A stretch of DNA of 64,000 nucleotides from contig NZ_CP096670.1 in NCBI RefSeq assembly GCF_023238625.1, forward strand, positions 3,452,501-3,516,500, read 5' to 3'. The stretch comes from Agarivorans sp. TSD2052 (lineage in GTDB: Bacteria > Pseudomonadota > Gammaproteobacteria > Enterobacterales > Celerinatantimonadaceae). The translations under genes were made by a program, and so were the position numbers. Below are positions 36,112-45,418 of the stretch, piece by piece; within the stretch, counting starts at the first letter, position 1, and each line of letters opens with the position of its first letter. The notes beneath the pieces were generated by a model. It was not told where the DNA came from, ran no database searches, and worked only from the letters and a program-made list of their open reading frames with translations.

Positions 36112-37176
36112 ATGTCTCTGTTTTCTCAAAATTCTTCTCCAGGTTCAGCATTTTCAGTTTGGCTGATGCCAGTGGCGTTACTGTTGCTGCTTGCTACCGC
36201 GCTGCTGTCGGTAACTCAAGGACCGATGAGTATCCCGGTAAGCGACGCTTTAGCGGCTTTATTGCCCTTTGAGCTGCACAGTGATGCGCCAGCGCATTAC
36301 CAACTCGTGGTCACCGGTATTCGCTTACCACGTACTTTATTGTGCATTGCCGTAGGCGCTATTTTAGCCATGTGCGGTGCGGTAATGCAGGGCTTGTTTC
36401 GTAACCCCTTAGCCGACCCAGGCATTATTGGTGTATCGAGCGGCAGCGCCGCCGGTGCTGCGATAGCCATTGTGTTATTAAGCATGCTGAACATTCAACT
36501 TCCAGAGCTGATCAATACACTTGCGGTGCCTTTATTTGCTTTTCTTGGTGGCTTCATCACAACCATATTGGTATACCGATTAGGCACGACCCCCAATGGC
36601 ACATCAGTAGTCATGATGCTACTCGCAGGTATTGCCGTTGGCGCTTTGTCAGGCGCAGGCATTGGCCTGTTAAGTTATTTAGCCAATGACCAAATGCTAC
36701 GCGATTTAAGCCTATGGCAAATGGGCTCATTAGCAGGGGCCACTTGGAGCAACATCATTTTGGCTTTTGCCACCTTAGCGGTGCTGTGTGTGGTATTTAT
36801 GCGCAAAGCTAAGGCCTTAAATGCACTATTGCTTGGAGAAGCCGAAGCAGGTCACCTCGGCATTCAAGTTCAGCAATTAAAAAGTCAGCTTATTTTTTTC
36901 ACTGCACTAGGAGTGGGTATTGCCGTATCCGTATCAGGCTTAATTGGCTTTGTGGGTTTAGTGGTCCCCCATTTAGTTCGCATGCTAATGGGCCCAAATC
37001 ACCAGCGGCTGATTCCTTTCAGCGCTCTGCTTGGCGCCGCTTTATTATTGCTAGCTGACATTATTTCCCGTTTGGTTATTAGCCCAGCCGAGCTACCTGT
37101 AGGCATTGTCACTGCGCTAGTTGGCGCGCCGTTTTTCATCTTCTTGCTGCTGCAACAACGCCAACGAATAGCCTAA
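36112..37176 (+). CDS. hutC: haem ABC transporter permease
   Basis: 354 residues from ATG 36112; the TTG one codon earlier is not preferred. BtuC/FecCD family with about ten membrane helices, the block GIRLPRTLLCIAVGAILAMCG and GLIGFVGLVVPHLVR. Pairs with HutD in the inner membrane. Confidence 0.93.
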   Translation: MSLFSQNSSPGSAFSVWLMPVALLLLLATALLSVTQGPMSIPVSDALAALLPFELHSDAPAHYQLVVTGIRLPRTLLCIAVGAILAMCGAVMQGLFRNPLADPGIIGVSSGSAAGAAIAIVLLSMLNIQLPELINTLAVPLFAFLGGFITTILVYRLGTTPNGTSVVMMLLAGIAVGALSGAGIGLLSYLANDQMLRDLSLWQMGSLAGATWSNIILAFATLAVLCVVFMRKAKALNALLLGEAEAGHLGIQVQQLKSQLIFFTALGVGIAVSVSGLIGFVGLVVPHLVRMLMGPNHQRLIPFSALLGAALLLLADIISRLVISPAELPVGIVTALVGAPFFIFLLLQQRQRIA

Positions 37177-37184
37177 GGATTAAC

Positions 37185-37967
37185 ATGACAAATTCAATGA
37201 ACAGTGTTCAGCTAACAAATATTGATCTACAGCTAGGGGTGAAGCGGCTTTTTAAACAACTCTCTGTCAGTTTTAGCGCAGGCCAACATACCGCCTTGTT
37301 GGGTGCCAATGGTGCGGGGAAAAGCTCCTTATTAAAGCTGATTTGTGGTGACAGAACGCAACATGCTGGCGTAATAGACATACTTGGCCAGCCACGTGAA
37401 GCCTGGAACAAACCAGCGCTGAGTCGCCACTTAGCAGTGTTACCACAAAGTTCAGAGCTAAGTTTTGCTTTTAGTGTTAGTGAAGTGGTGGCGCTGGGTT
37501 TAATCAACAGCAGTTTGAGCTATCAGCAGCAGCAACACGTGATTAAGCAGCAACTAGACTTGATGGACATTTGGCATTACCGTGATACGCCCTACCCCCA
37601 ACTGTCGGGGGGCGAGAAACAACGGGTGCACTATGCTCGCGTGACGGCACAACTGGCCACAACGCCCATCGAACAGCAAATCTTGTTGTTAGACGAGCCT
37701 ACCAGTGCGCTTGATTTAAGCCACCAGCAAGTATTAATGGAACATGCGTCTCAATTAAGCCAACAGGGCGCTACAGTAATAAGTGTGGTTCACGACTTAA
37801 ATTTGGCCTCGCGTTATTGCCAACGAATTATACTGCTAAAACAAGGCGAAATATGTGCCGATGGCAAGCCAGAGCAAGTACTCACGCAAGCTAATATCAA
37901 CCATGTTTTTGATTATGACGCACAAATTTTACGCCACCCAGAACAAGACTTCCCAGTGATTATTTAA
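37185..37967 (+). CDS. hutD: haem ABC transporter ATP-binding protein
   Basis: 260 residues with Walker A GANGAGKSS, signature LSGGEKQRVHYAR and Walker B LLLDEPTSALD. Last gene of the tonB-hut operon, 8 nt after hutC; convergent with the AraC-type gene 15 nt away. Confidence 0.93.
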   Translation: MTNSMNSVQLTNIDLQLGVKRLFKQLSVSFSAGQHTALLGANGAGKSSLLKLICGDRTQHAGVIDILGQPREAWNKPALSRHLAVLPQSSELSFAFSVSEVVALGLINSSLSYQQQQHVIKQQLDLMDIWHYRDTPYPQLSGGEKQRVHYARVTAQLATTPIEQQILLLDEPTSALDLSHQQVLMEHASQLSQQGATVISVVHDLNLASRYCQRIILLKQGEICADGKPEQVLTQANINHVFDYDAQILRHPEQDFPVII

Positions 37968-37982
37968 GCCTTTAAGCTTAGC

Positions 37983-38885
37983 TTAGACCCGCTCATTATT
38001 ACGGTAAGCCTTGGGACTAAAGCCGGTTAATTGCTTAAAACGCGCGCTAAAGTGAGCCTGTGAAGAAAAGCCCACGTGATAAGCAATCTCAGTCAAACTC
38101 AGTGTAGGTTTGCCTAGCAATTGCTTCGCATAGTCTATTCGACGGATACTTAAATACTGATGAGGGCTATAACCGCTGCTTTGCTTAAACATTCGAGCAA
38201 AATGATAGTCACTCAAGTCCACCAGTTGAGCCAATTGGTGTAAGCTGATGTTGTCAGCCAAATGCGCTTCAATATAGTCTTTACAGCGTTGTAGCTGAAA
38301 TGGTGCTAAACCACCTATGGCCAAACTTGGCAGGTTTTTATCTAAGTACTGTTTAGCGATATGGCCCAGCAATAGCTGACTAATTTGATCTAAAGCTAAA
38401 CGGTCGCCATCATCTTGCCAATTCAGCTTAATGAGCCACTGCTGAATTAAACTGTTTACCGCTTGGTCATCAATAAAAGTGAGGTCTCGCAAATTTAAAT
38501 CTGCTGCATTTTTATCCCAATTATGTTCAATACTGCGGCTTAAATCATCGTCAGAAAAATACAGGTGAACAAACCCCAGCGCTCCATCAACTTGCCAGTG
38601 GGACTCGTGACCTGCTGGCATTAAGCACAACTTACCCGGTGCACCACCGGCGATCTGTTGCTTACCCTGCAGCCGCTTAGTGTTATACCCTCCGCTGACA
38701 TAGACACTTAGAGTATGGTGTTCAGGTTTAAGGTAAGAGGTGCGATCGTCACAATTTGACCAGCGAGCAAAACCCAATTGCGGCCCCAAATTGACACTGT
38801 TATGTAATACGGCACGCGCCTGATTCAAGCGTTCAACAACGTGCCTGCTGTGGATGAGCGGATGGTTTGAATGATTAGATTGCAT
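37983..38885 (-). CDS. AraC family transcriptional regulator
   Basis: 300 residues: cupin-like sensor domain (about 1-190) and two C-terminal helix-turn-helix motifs (SLHQLAQLVDLSDYHFARMF and LSLTEIAYHVGFSSQAHFSA). AGGAGG ribosome site. It is divergent from the outer-membrane operon at 39.2 kb, which it may control; the other neighbour is the iron/haem operon. Confidence 0.9.
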   Translation of the reverse strand: MQSNHSNHPLIHSRHVVERLNQARAVLHNSVNLGPQLGFARWSNCDDRTSYLKPEHHTLSVYVSGGYNTKRLQGKQQIAGGAPGKLCLMPAGHESHWQVDGALGFVHLYFSDDDLSRSIEHNWDKNAADLNLRDLTFIDDQAVNSLIQQWLIKLNWQDDGDRLALDQISQLLLGHIAKQYLDKNLPSLAIGGLAPFQLQRCKDYIEAHLADNISLHQLAQLVDLSDYHFARMFKQSSGYSPHQYLSIRRIDYAKQLLGKPTLSLTEIAYHVGFSSQAHFSARFKQLTGFSPKAYRNNERV

Positions 38886-39000
38886 ACCACCTCCTTATGG
38901 CTGCCCCTTGCTAGCTGACTAGGCGTGCACAGTCGCGACTGGCAGTGACAGAGCAAATATGAATTTCAGTAATTACTAGTATTTAACCAGCGGTTTTCGG

Positions 39001-39136
39001 TATAATCCCGCTTCGATTAATTTAAGAGCAATACTCTAGCGACCTTTAGAGTATGAGTAATACGTAGGCACAAATTTCTTTGCTACGTATCCCCCCTTCA
39101 AACCACGGACGATAATACCTTGCTTACATACAAGGT
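39001..39136 (+). ncRNA. structured 5' leader upstream of outer-membrane operon
   Basis: A TATAAT at 39001-39006 is followed by three perfect-arm hairpins: ATACTCTA/TAGAGTAT (39031-39054), ATACGTAG/CTACGTAT (39060-39090) with an inner CAAA/TTTG stem across a 3-nt bulge, and ACCTTG/CAAGGT (39117-39136). The leader would be about 180 nt. It matches no riboswitch class I recognise. No T tract is present. Confidence 0.5.
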
Positions 39137-39194
39137 GCTTGGGCGACTGCGACTTAACATATTTACCTAACGATTTACCGAGACAAGCTTGTAA

Positions 39195-40055
39195 ATGAAG
39201 ATATTAAACTTTGCTGCTGCCGCTTTATTAACGTCCTTTTTCAGCTTTGCAGAAGAAGTCGAACAAACTTATTTAAACAATCAGCAATACGACGCGTACT
39301 TTCCTATCTGGGCCCAAGAGGCTATCGACTTAGGACATAAGCTACCAAAACCCTATGGGTTTAGCATTAATTATATGAACATGTCACAACCATTAATCGT
39401 CGATAATGTGGCGTTTTCCGGTTTAGGTGCCATCGATAACTTAATAGCAATCAACGGTAGTCACGCCATACAAGAATCTGAAACTATCACCCTACGTGGT
39501 GATATATGGGTGCTGCCTTTTTTGAACGTATATGGCGTGTTAGGTCAAACAAAGGGCAGCAGCGTGGCCAACGTGCAGCTTGCCTTAGCCGGAAAACCTA
39601 TTGGCCAACCGTTCGACTTTAGCTTAGAATTTAGCGGTATAACCTACGGGGCTGGCACCACCTTGGTTGGCGGTGTTGGTAATTGGTTTACCTTGCTTGA
39701 TGTAAACTACACCAACACCGCTCTTGACATACTTGATGGCGAAATAAGCTCGATTGTCGTTACGCCCCGCGCTGGCTATAGGTTTGAGCATTCAGGTCGT
39801 GATATTCAAATTTGGGCGGGTGCCATGTACCAAAATGTAGAGCAAACCTTTAGCGGTAACCTCGATGACATTGGTATTAATTTGCCGCCGCCGTTACCGT
39901 CTGGTGGCAAATTTGTAGTGACTCAACATTTAGAAGAAAAGTGGAATGCTTTACTAGGTGGCCAAGTATCCCTTACTGAACACATGGATGCCCTAGTTGA
40001 AGTGGGCTTTGGTAAACGTAGTAGCTTTATGCTTGGTTTAGGGTATCGATTCTAA
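39195..40055 (+). CDS. outer-membrane beta-barrel protein
   Basis: 286 residues with a signal peptide, alternating polar/aromatic strands and the C-terminal YRF of outer-membrane barrels. No family recognised beyond a surface-protein type. First gene of a coupled operon: TAATG overlap with the next gene. Confidence 0.75.
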   Translation: MKILNFAAAALLTSFFSFAEEVEQTYLNNQQYDAYFPIWAQEAIDLGHKLPKPYGFSINYMNMSQPLIVDNVAFSGLGAIDNLIAINGSHAIQESETITLRGDIWVLPFLNVYGVLGQTKGSSVANVQLALAGKPIGQPFDFSLEFSGITYGAGTTLVGGVGNWFTLLDVNYTNTALDILDGEISSIVVTPRAGYRFEHSGRDIQIWAGAMYQNVEQTFSGNLDDIGINLPPPLPSGGKFVVTQHLEEKWNALLGGQVSLTEHMDALVEVGFGKRSSFMLGLGYRF

Positions 40056-40984
40056 TGAATAGTAGTTTGCAGCTCAGTCGATGGACAGCGGCTTTAGTAT
40101 TAGTACTCAGTATCACTGGCTGCTCAGCTCTATCAGTAAAAGAACAGTTAGATAATAAGCAACTGACCAAAGCGCATTTCACTCAAAGCGAAATACAATT
40201 ATCTGAAGGTGGTCAATTACGCTACTGGATTGGTGGAAAGGGTCAACCATTAGTCATGCTGCATGGTTTTGGCGGCACAGCCACCACCACGTGGTTACCG
40301 ATGATGTTAGCGCTCAGCCAGCATTACCAGGTGATTGCACCAGACCTCGCATGGTTTGGTGATTCCGTTAGCCATGGCCCTGCAAACATCACCACCCAGC
40401 GAGCGGCCGTTAACCAGCTACTTAGCCAGCTTAGAGTTGAACACTACCATTTAGTCGGTATTTCATACGGTGGCTTAGTCGCCTATGACATGATGGCTAA
40501 TCAGCAAAACATTCAGAAAGCGGTGATATTATCCAGCCCCGGTACGTTTATTAGCGACCAAGACTTAGCCGAGCTCAGCCAACGCTTTAGCGTTGAGCAA
40601 CCCGCAGATATTTTTGTACCTGAAAACCGCCTGCAAATGCGCCGCTTATTTGAAGGGGTATTTACCCGTTTCCCACCTCTGCCACACGCGATAGATGAGC
40701 AAATTTATCAACGTTACTTTGCCCCTTGGCAGCCGCAAAAACGCCAGTTAATCGATAGTTTACCGAGTTACCGCGATACCTTAAGCCAACAAGTCAAGCC
40801 AGAAGATATGCCTCCAGTCTTATTAGTGTGGGGAGAGAACGACCAAGTGTTTACACTTGAACAAGGCAAGCAATTATCACGCTACTTACATGCCCCGATG
40901 GTGATTATTCCTGATGCTCCCCATAATATTAGCAACGAATATCCCGATACCGTTAGCCAAGCAATCGAGTTGTTTATTCAATGA
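40055..40984 (+). CDS. alpha/beta hydrolase lipoprotein
   Basis: 309 residues. N-terminal lipobox ITGC predicts a lipoprotein. Alpha/beta hydrolase fold with nucleophile elbow GISYGG, acid in VWGENDQVF and His in PDAPHNISNE; oxyanion region LHGFGGTATTT. Likely an esterase or lipase acting at the envelope. Overlaps both neighbours. Confidence 0.87.
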   Translation: MNSSLQLSRWTAALVLVLSITGCSALSVKEQLDNKQLTKAHFTQSEIQLSEGGQLRYWIGGKGQPLVMLHGFGGTATTTWLPMMLALSQHYQVIAPDLAWFGDSVSHGPANITTQRAAVNQLLSQLRVEHYHLVGISYGGLVAYDMMANQQNIQKAVILSSPGTFISDQDLAELSQRFSVEQPADIFVPENRLQMRRLFEGVFTRFPPLPHAIDEQIYQRYFAPWQPQKRQLIDSLPSYRDTLSQQVKPEDMPPVLLVWGENDQVFTLEQGKQLSRYLHAPMVIIPDAPHNISNEYPDTVSQAIELFIQ

Positions 40985-42294
40985 TGAAGACTATTTCAAA
41001 TTGTGGCATTAGAAAGCCAAACAGCAGCCCCATAGCCCGTATTGGTGGCATTATCCTTATCACCGTGTTGCTAGCATCGTGCTCATCTAAAGATTGGCAG
41101 ACCCGCAGCCGCCCTAGCGAACAGGCAGTGGCCAGCGCGTTAGATGAACTGCCTGATATGGCGCTGCTTACCGAGCAAATACCCGAACAATTTAGTTTGG
41201 CTCGTATGCCTGAAGACGTGCGCCCTTGCTGCGCTTTTGGCGATCACCAAAAAGTGAAAGTCGGTAGCTTAGAAGTGCCCTTATTTCGTTACGCCAACAC
41301 CCTCTCGGTAGATGATATTGGTCCTCATGCCTATGAAGCTGGAACATGGAGCTTTCAACGAGGCGAACCCAATGCTCGCCGCAATAGTGAGAACAACGGT
41401 CAAATCTACACCCTACGTGGCGGCTTCATTGATTTAGCCCATGTGCGCGATACCGCTGACAATACCATTGCTTTATTTCAGCGTATTTATCCACAATTAG
41501 GTGAAGCCTTTAGCATTGAGTTGCCACCAGAAATCGGCCCCAGAGAGTTACGTTTTCAGGCCTTTGATATAGAGCACTTAGCCCCGCAACAGCGCTGGGA
41601 GTTAGCGGCGCAACTAGCCGCACGAATGGCCTTTTCAATGGCTAAGGCCCATGAAATTGCCCAGTGGCATGGCTATCGTAGTTGGAAACCTTGGTCGGAA
41701 GCGGTATCGGCTTACTCGCCTGAAGATCTTTACTCTAATATGTTGGGGGCAAAAATTGGCTTAGCCCTTGTAATTAATAACTTAACCATGAATAAAGAGT
41801 TGTATAACCAACACATGACCCATTGGTTGAAAGCCTCTATCGAACTGCTAGAGCCCGTCTCCAAAGAACAAACCACCGCCTTTTTTGACGTTGTGGATGG
41901 ACTTTGGTGGGACTCTGAAGAACCTCTGCCTAATAAGTTTATGCTGTTAAAACGCCACTACCTCTTAAACTATCAACAAGTCCCTTATCTGGTGCCACAA
42001 ACATTGGCTAGCAAGGATGAAAATTGGCCGCTATTGGCGCCATTGTATGAGCAGCAAGCTCCAATGTTAAGCTTGAGCTTACCTGCAATTATCCACGGTA
42101 TTGAATTGGCTGACGTTAGCGAGCAATGGCTAGAGGTGGCGCCAAACTTTCAAGGCAATTTTGAGCACATCCCTGCTCAGCTATGGCAAAATGGCTTCAG
42201 CAATCAGCAATTCATAGAAATTAGCCAGTACAATCAACAACAAGATGAAATAGAACTACAGAATCATATTTCTGGTAAGACTAGCCATCAATGA
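40981..42294 (+). CDS. DUF4056 lipoprotein
   Basis: 437 residues; lipobox LLASC after the N-terminal helix. The middle holds DUF4056-like segments LRGGFIDLAHVRDTADN and MAFSMAKAHEIAQWHGYRSW, the latter with an HExxxxH metal-site-like pattern (about residue 225), suggesting a hydrolase. Function unknown. Coupled by 4-nt overlaps to the hydrolase and the Omp85-type gene. Confidence 0.8.
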   Translation: MMKTISNCGIRKPNSSPIARIGGIILITVLLASCSSKDWQTRSRPSEQAVASALDELPDMALLTEQIPEQFSLARMPEDVRPCCAFGDHQKVKVGSLEVPLFRYANTLSVDDIGPHAYEAGTWSFQRGEPNARRNSENNGQIYTLRGGFIDLAHVRDTADNTIALFQRIYPQLGEAFSIELPPEIGPRELRFQAFDIEHLAPQQRWELAAQLAARMAFSMAKAHEIAQWHGYRSWKPWSEAVSAYSPEDLYSNMLGAKIGLALVINNLTMNKELYNQHMTHWLKASIELLEPVSKEQTTAFFDVVDGLWWDSEEPLPNKFMLLKRHYLLNYQQVPYLVPQTLASKDENWPLLAPLYEQQAPMLSLSLPAIIHGIELADVSEQWLEVAPNFQGNFEHIPAQLWQNGFSNQQFIEISQYNQQQDEIELQNHISGKTSHQ

Positions 42295-43448
42295 CAAAAA
42301 AATATGGCCTTGCCTTAAGCTTATTATTCAGCCTGAATACCTTTGCCAATCTGTCAGTATCGAACCCGCAAGATGATACCAGCCAAGCTAGTTGGGTGGA
42401 CAATATTCTTGAAAACCTAGGTGCAGATGGCGGTTTTGATAATACTAAAGCTATCGATTTTAGCGTGTTGCCGGGGCCTTTTTACAATCCTGAAATGTCT
42501 TTAGGTGTGGGGATCTCTGCGATTGGTTTATATCAAATTGACGAGCAAGATACCGTTAGCCAAACATCGTCTTTGGTGATTAATGGGTTTGCCTCAGTGA
42601 ATGGCTCTGTAGGTGTGGTCATCGATAATCGCAGCTTTCTAAAAGAAGACCAATGGCGTGTCTATGTGGATGCAGAAATCGCCGATGCGCCCGATGTCTA
42701 TTACGGTATCGGTTACCAACAAAATCGCCAAGACGATAACCGGGTCAATTTTGATCACCGCCAACTCTCGCTGCGACCGATGCTGCTAAAGCGAGTATCT
42801 GAATCAGCCTTTATTGGCGCAGGCTTTGACCTTAGCTATGCCAAGGCCAGCGATATAGATGATGGCGAAAGCTTGGTGGATAGCTCCCTACTAGACGACA
42901 GTTCCAGTGCCGTGGGCGTAAGCTTCCAAGCTAACTTCGATACTCGCGACGTGGTACGAAATCCCTATGAAGGTCGACTATTACAACTTGACCTAGGGCT
43001 TTATCACCCCAGCATTGGCAGCAGCGACAATTTTCAAACGCTGAGTTTTAATTACAGTGAATACCTACAACTTGGCCCCAGAGACAGCTTGCTAGCTTGG
43101 CAATTTAAAAGTCGCTTTACCTATGGCGACACCCCGTGGCACATGTTATCGACCGTAGGCGGGGGGTCGGCTTTACGCGGCTATACAACAGGCCGCTATC
43201 GCGACAAACAAATGGTAATGAGCCAAGCTGAATACCGGTGGGACTTACCGGGCCGTCATGGCATGGTATTTTGGCTAGGAGCGGGAGCCATTGCGCCACA
43301 ACTAAGCCTGTTTAGCAGTGATGAAATTCTTCCAAATGTAGGATTAGGTTACCGCTTTGAAGTGAAAAGCCGCGTTAATTTACGCTTAGATATGGGCTTT
43401 GGCGACGGAGAGAGTGGCTTCTATTTTAATGTTGATGAGGCGTTCTGA
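42291..43448 (+). CDS. Omp85/BamA-type surface antigen barrel protein
   Basis: 385 residues with a signal peptide and a C-terminal barrel; the strand GGGSALRGYTTGRYRDKQM contains the RGY signature of the Omp85 lid loop. No POTRA repeats, so it is a short single-barrel member. Ends the operon and shows the same coupling. Confidence 0.85.
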   Translation: MTKKYGLALSLLFSLNTFANLSVSNPQDDTSQASWVDNILENLGADGGFDNTKAIDFSVLPGPFYNPEMSLGVGISAIGLYQIDEQDTVSQTSSLVINGFASVNGSVGVVIDNRSFLKEDQWRVYVDAEIADAPDVYYGIGYQQNRQDDNRVNFDHRQLSLRPMLLKRVSESAFIGAGFDLSYAKASDIDDGESLVDSSLLDDSSSAVGVSFQANFDTRDVVRNPYEGRLLQLDLGLYHPSIGSSDNFQTLSFNYSEYLQLGPRDSLLAWQFKSRFTYGDTPWHMLSTVGGGSALRGYTTGRYRDKQMVMSQAEYRWDLPGRHGMVFWLGAGAIAPQLSLFSSDEILPNVGLGYRFEVKSRVNLRLDMGFGDGESGFYFNVDEAF

Positions 43449-43558
43449 TAAAATCGGCTTACTGATTGTCGAGTTTTCCACTTAGGAATGCTTTGCATTT
43501 GGTACAATGAATTTATACACTTCGCCCTCGCCATAGGCAGTAGTAATGGAGCCCATTG

Positions 43559-44194
43559 ATGACGCAACCAACAAAAACTAGCAGCATTCGTACTCGAGTG
43601 CCCTTTCAAGTGGGCAGACGTAGTGATATTCCCGCTGAAATGCTCTCGTTTATCGACCTAAACAGCGAAAAAGAACATGTGGCTTTAGTTTTTAAAAATG
43701 CCGATAGCCAACAAGCTACGCCATTGGTTCGCATTCACTCTGAGTGTTTAACCGGTGACGTCTTTGGCTCTTCACGTTGTGATTGTGGCGAGCAACTCAA
43801 CGAAGCGATTGAAAAGATGGCCGAGCAAGGCGGTATTATCCTCTATATGCGCCAAGAGGGCCGTGGCATTGGTTTATACAACAAACTCGACGCCTATCAA
43901 TTACAGATTAAAGGCATAGACACCTACGCGGCGAATAACCAGCTAGGCTTTGATGACGACTTACGTGACTTTAGCGAAGCGGCGCAAATGCTCAAAGCCA
44001 TGGGAGTCGCTCAGCTTAAATTACTCAGTAATAACCCGCGTAAACAAACCGCGCTAGAAGAAAATGGCATTACCGTTAGCGAAGTAGAAAGTACTGGGGT
44101 ATATCGTAAGGTAGACAACCACTACTACCTACAAACCAAAGCCAGCCGCGGTAAGCACCGTCTAAAACTAACTAAAGATATAGTGGCGCCTTAG
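43559..44194 (+). CDS. ribA: GTP cyclohydrolase II
   Basis: 211 residues from ATG 43559 (the TTG one codon earlier is not needed; TGGAG upstream). Zn-binding Cys in [15 protein letters not shown] and [13 protein letters not shown]. First step of riboflavin synthesis from GTP. Stand-alone RibA without a fused RibB; no FMN riboswitch is seen. Confidence 0.95.
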   Translation: MTQPTKTSSIRTRVPFQVGRRSDIPAEMLSFIDLNSEKEHVALVFKNADSQQATPLVRIHSECLTGDVFGSSRCDCGEQLNEAIEKMAEQGGIILYMRQEGRGIGLYNKLDAYQLQIKGIDTYAANNQLGFDDDLRDFSEAAQMLKAMGVAQLKLLSNNPRKQTALEENGITVSEVESTGVYRKVDNHYYLQTKASRGKHRLKLTKDIVAP

Positions 44195-44342
44195 CAGCAT
44201 GCTCCTCCGAGCTAGGTAAATAAACGCAGTTATCTGTAAAAAAACCACTCTCACAGCAACATTCTATAATATTTTTCTACCAAGCCTTGAGACACTGTAT
44301 TTTTCGTCATACTCGAAATTTACGTTCACGAGGGGTTCACCA

Positions 44343-45251
44343 ATGATCAGTTTTATCTATTTCGCCACAGTGTTTATTTGGGGAACAACTTGGTTGGCTA
44401 TCGCCTATCAAATAGGCGACGTGCCTATTGCCAACTCCATCATGTATCGTTTTGCTATGGCATCGCTGGTATTAATGATTTTTTTGAAGTTAAGTGGCCG
44501 CTTACAGCAGCTTAATTTGAAGCAACATCTCAGTTGTTTATTGCTCGGCCTGTGCTTATTTAGTTGTAATTTTATGCTGTTCTACCATGCTGCACAGTAC
44601 ATTCCTAGCGGCTTAATCTCTATTATTTTTTCTATTGCTACCATTATGAACATGGCAAACAGCTGGCTGTTTCATCGCCAGCGCCCTAGTTTACGTTTGT
44701 TAAGTGGCGGAGCGATTGGCATTATCGGTATCGTAATGCTGTTCTATCCTGATATGCGGCAAAGTGATACCGCTGGTCAACAATTATTGGGTTTATTGAT
44801 GGCCCTAGCGGGTACTTACTGCTTCTCACTGGGTAACATGTTGTCAGCCAAGCAGCAAAAACAGGGGTTGTCGGTCTTATCAGTAAACGGTTACGGAATG
44901 GCCTACGGGGCAGCACTGTTACTGTTGTGGGGACTACTTAGTGGTGAAAATTTCGCTTTCAGCAGCGCCCCTCTTTACCTGGGAAGCTTAATCTACTTAG
45001 CCCTTGTGGGCTCGGTACTCGGGTTTAGTTTTTACCTTATATTAGTTGGCCGTTTGGGGCCGCAAAAAGCCGCTTATGCTACCGTGCTGTTCCCGGTCGT
45101 GGCTTTAGGTTTATCGACTATTTTTGAAGGCTATCAATGGACACCTTTGGCATTAAGCGGTGTGGCCACAGTACTGCTCGGTAACTTACTGGTATTTACT
45201 AAAGGCAATCCATTCCGCCGATGGACAGCCAAACACACGAGTTCAAGCTAA
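44343..45251 (+). CDS. EamA family transporter
   Basis: 302 residues with ten membrane helices in two EamA repeats (FIWGTTWLAIAYQ in the first, GSVLGFSFYLILV in the second). Metabolite exporter of unknown substrate. Monocistronic. Confidence 0.9.
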   Translation: MISFIYFATVFIWGTTWLAIAYQIGDVPIANSIMYRFAMASLVLMIFLKLSGRLQQLNLKQHLSCLLLGLCLFSCNFMLFYHAAQYIPSGLISIIFSIATIMNMANSWLFHRQRPSLRLLSGGAIGIIGIVMLFYPDMRQSDTAGQQLLGLLMALAGTYCFSLGNMLSAKQQKQGLSVLSVNGYGMAYGAALLLLWGLLSGENFAFSSAPLYLGSLIYLALVGSVLGFSFYLILVGRLGPQKAAYATVLFPVVALGLSTIFEGYQWTPLALSGVATVLLGNLLVFTKGNPFRRWTAKHTSSS

Positions 45252-45418
45252 TCCCTTCCGCAAACCGGTATAAAACGGCGTGTTTGCGGTGATTTCAACA
45301 CCTTCTCTACTTAATATCGAGGCCGTTAAGCCTGCTAAAAACCATTCTATGGTCTAATTAAGAAGATTAATAATATGAGCTATACTGACTAAATTATTAG
45401 TCAGCAGGGATTGCGTTC

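Noticed and set aside
43509-43558. FMN riboswitch before ribA
   Set aside because: The spacer after the preceding gene is too short (110 nt) and lacks the conserved FMN elements.
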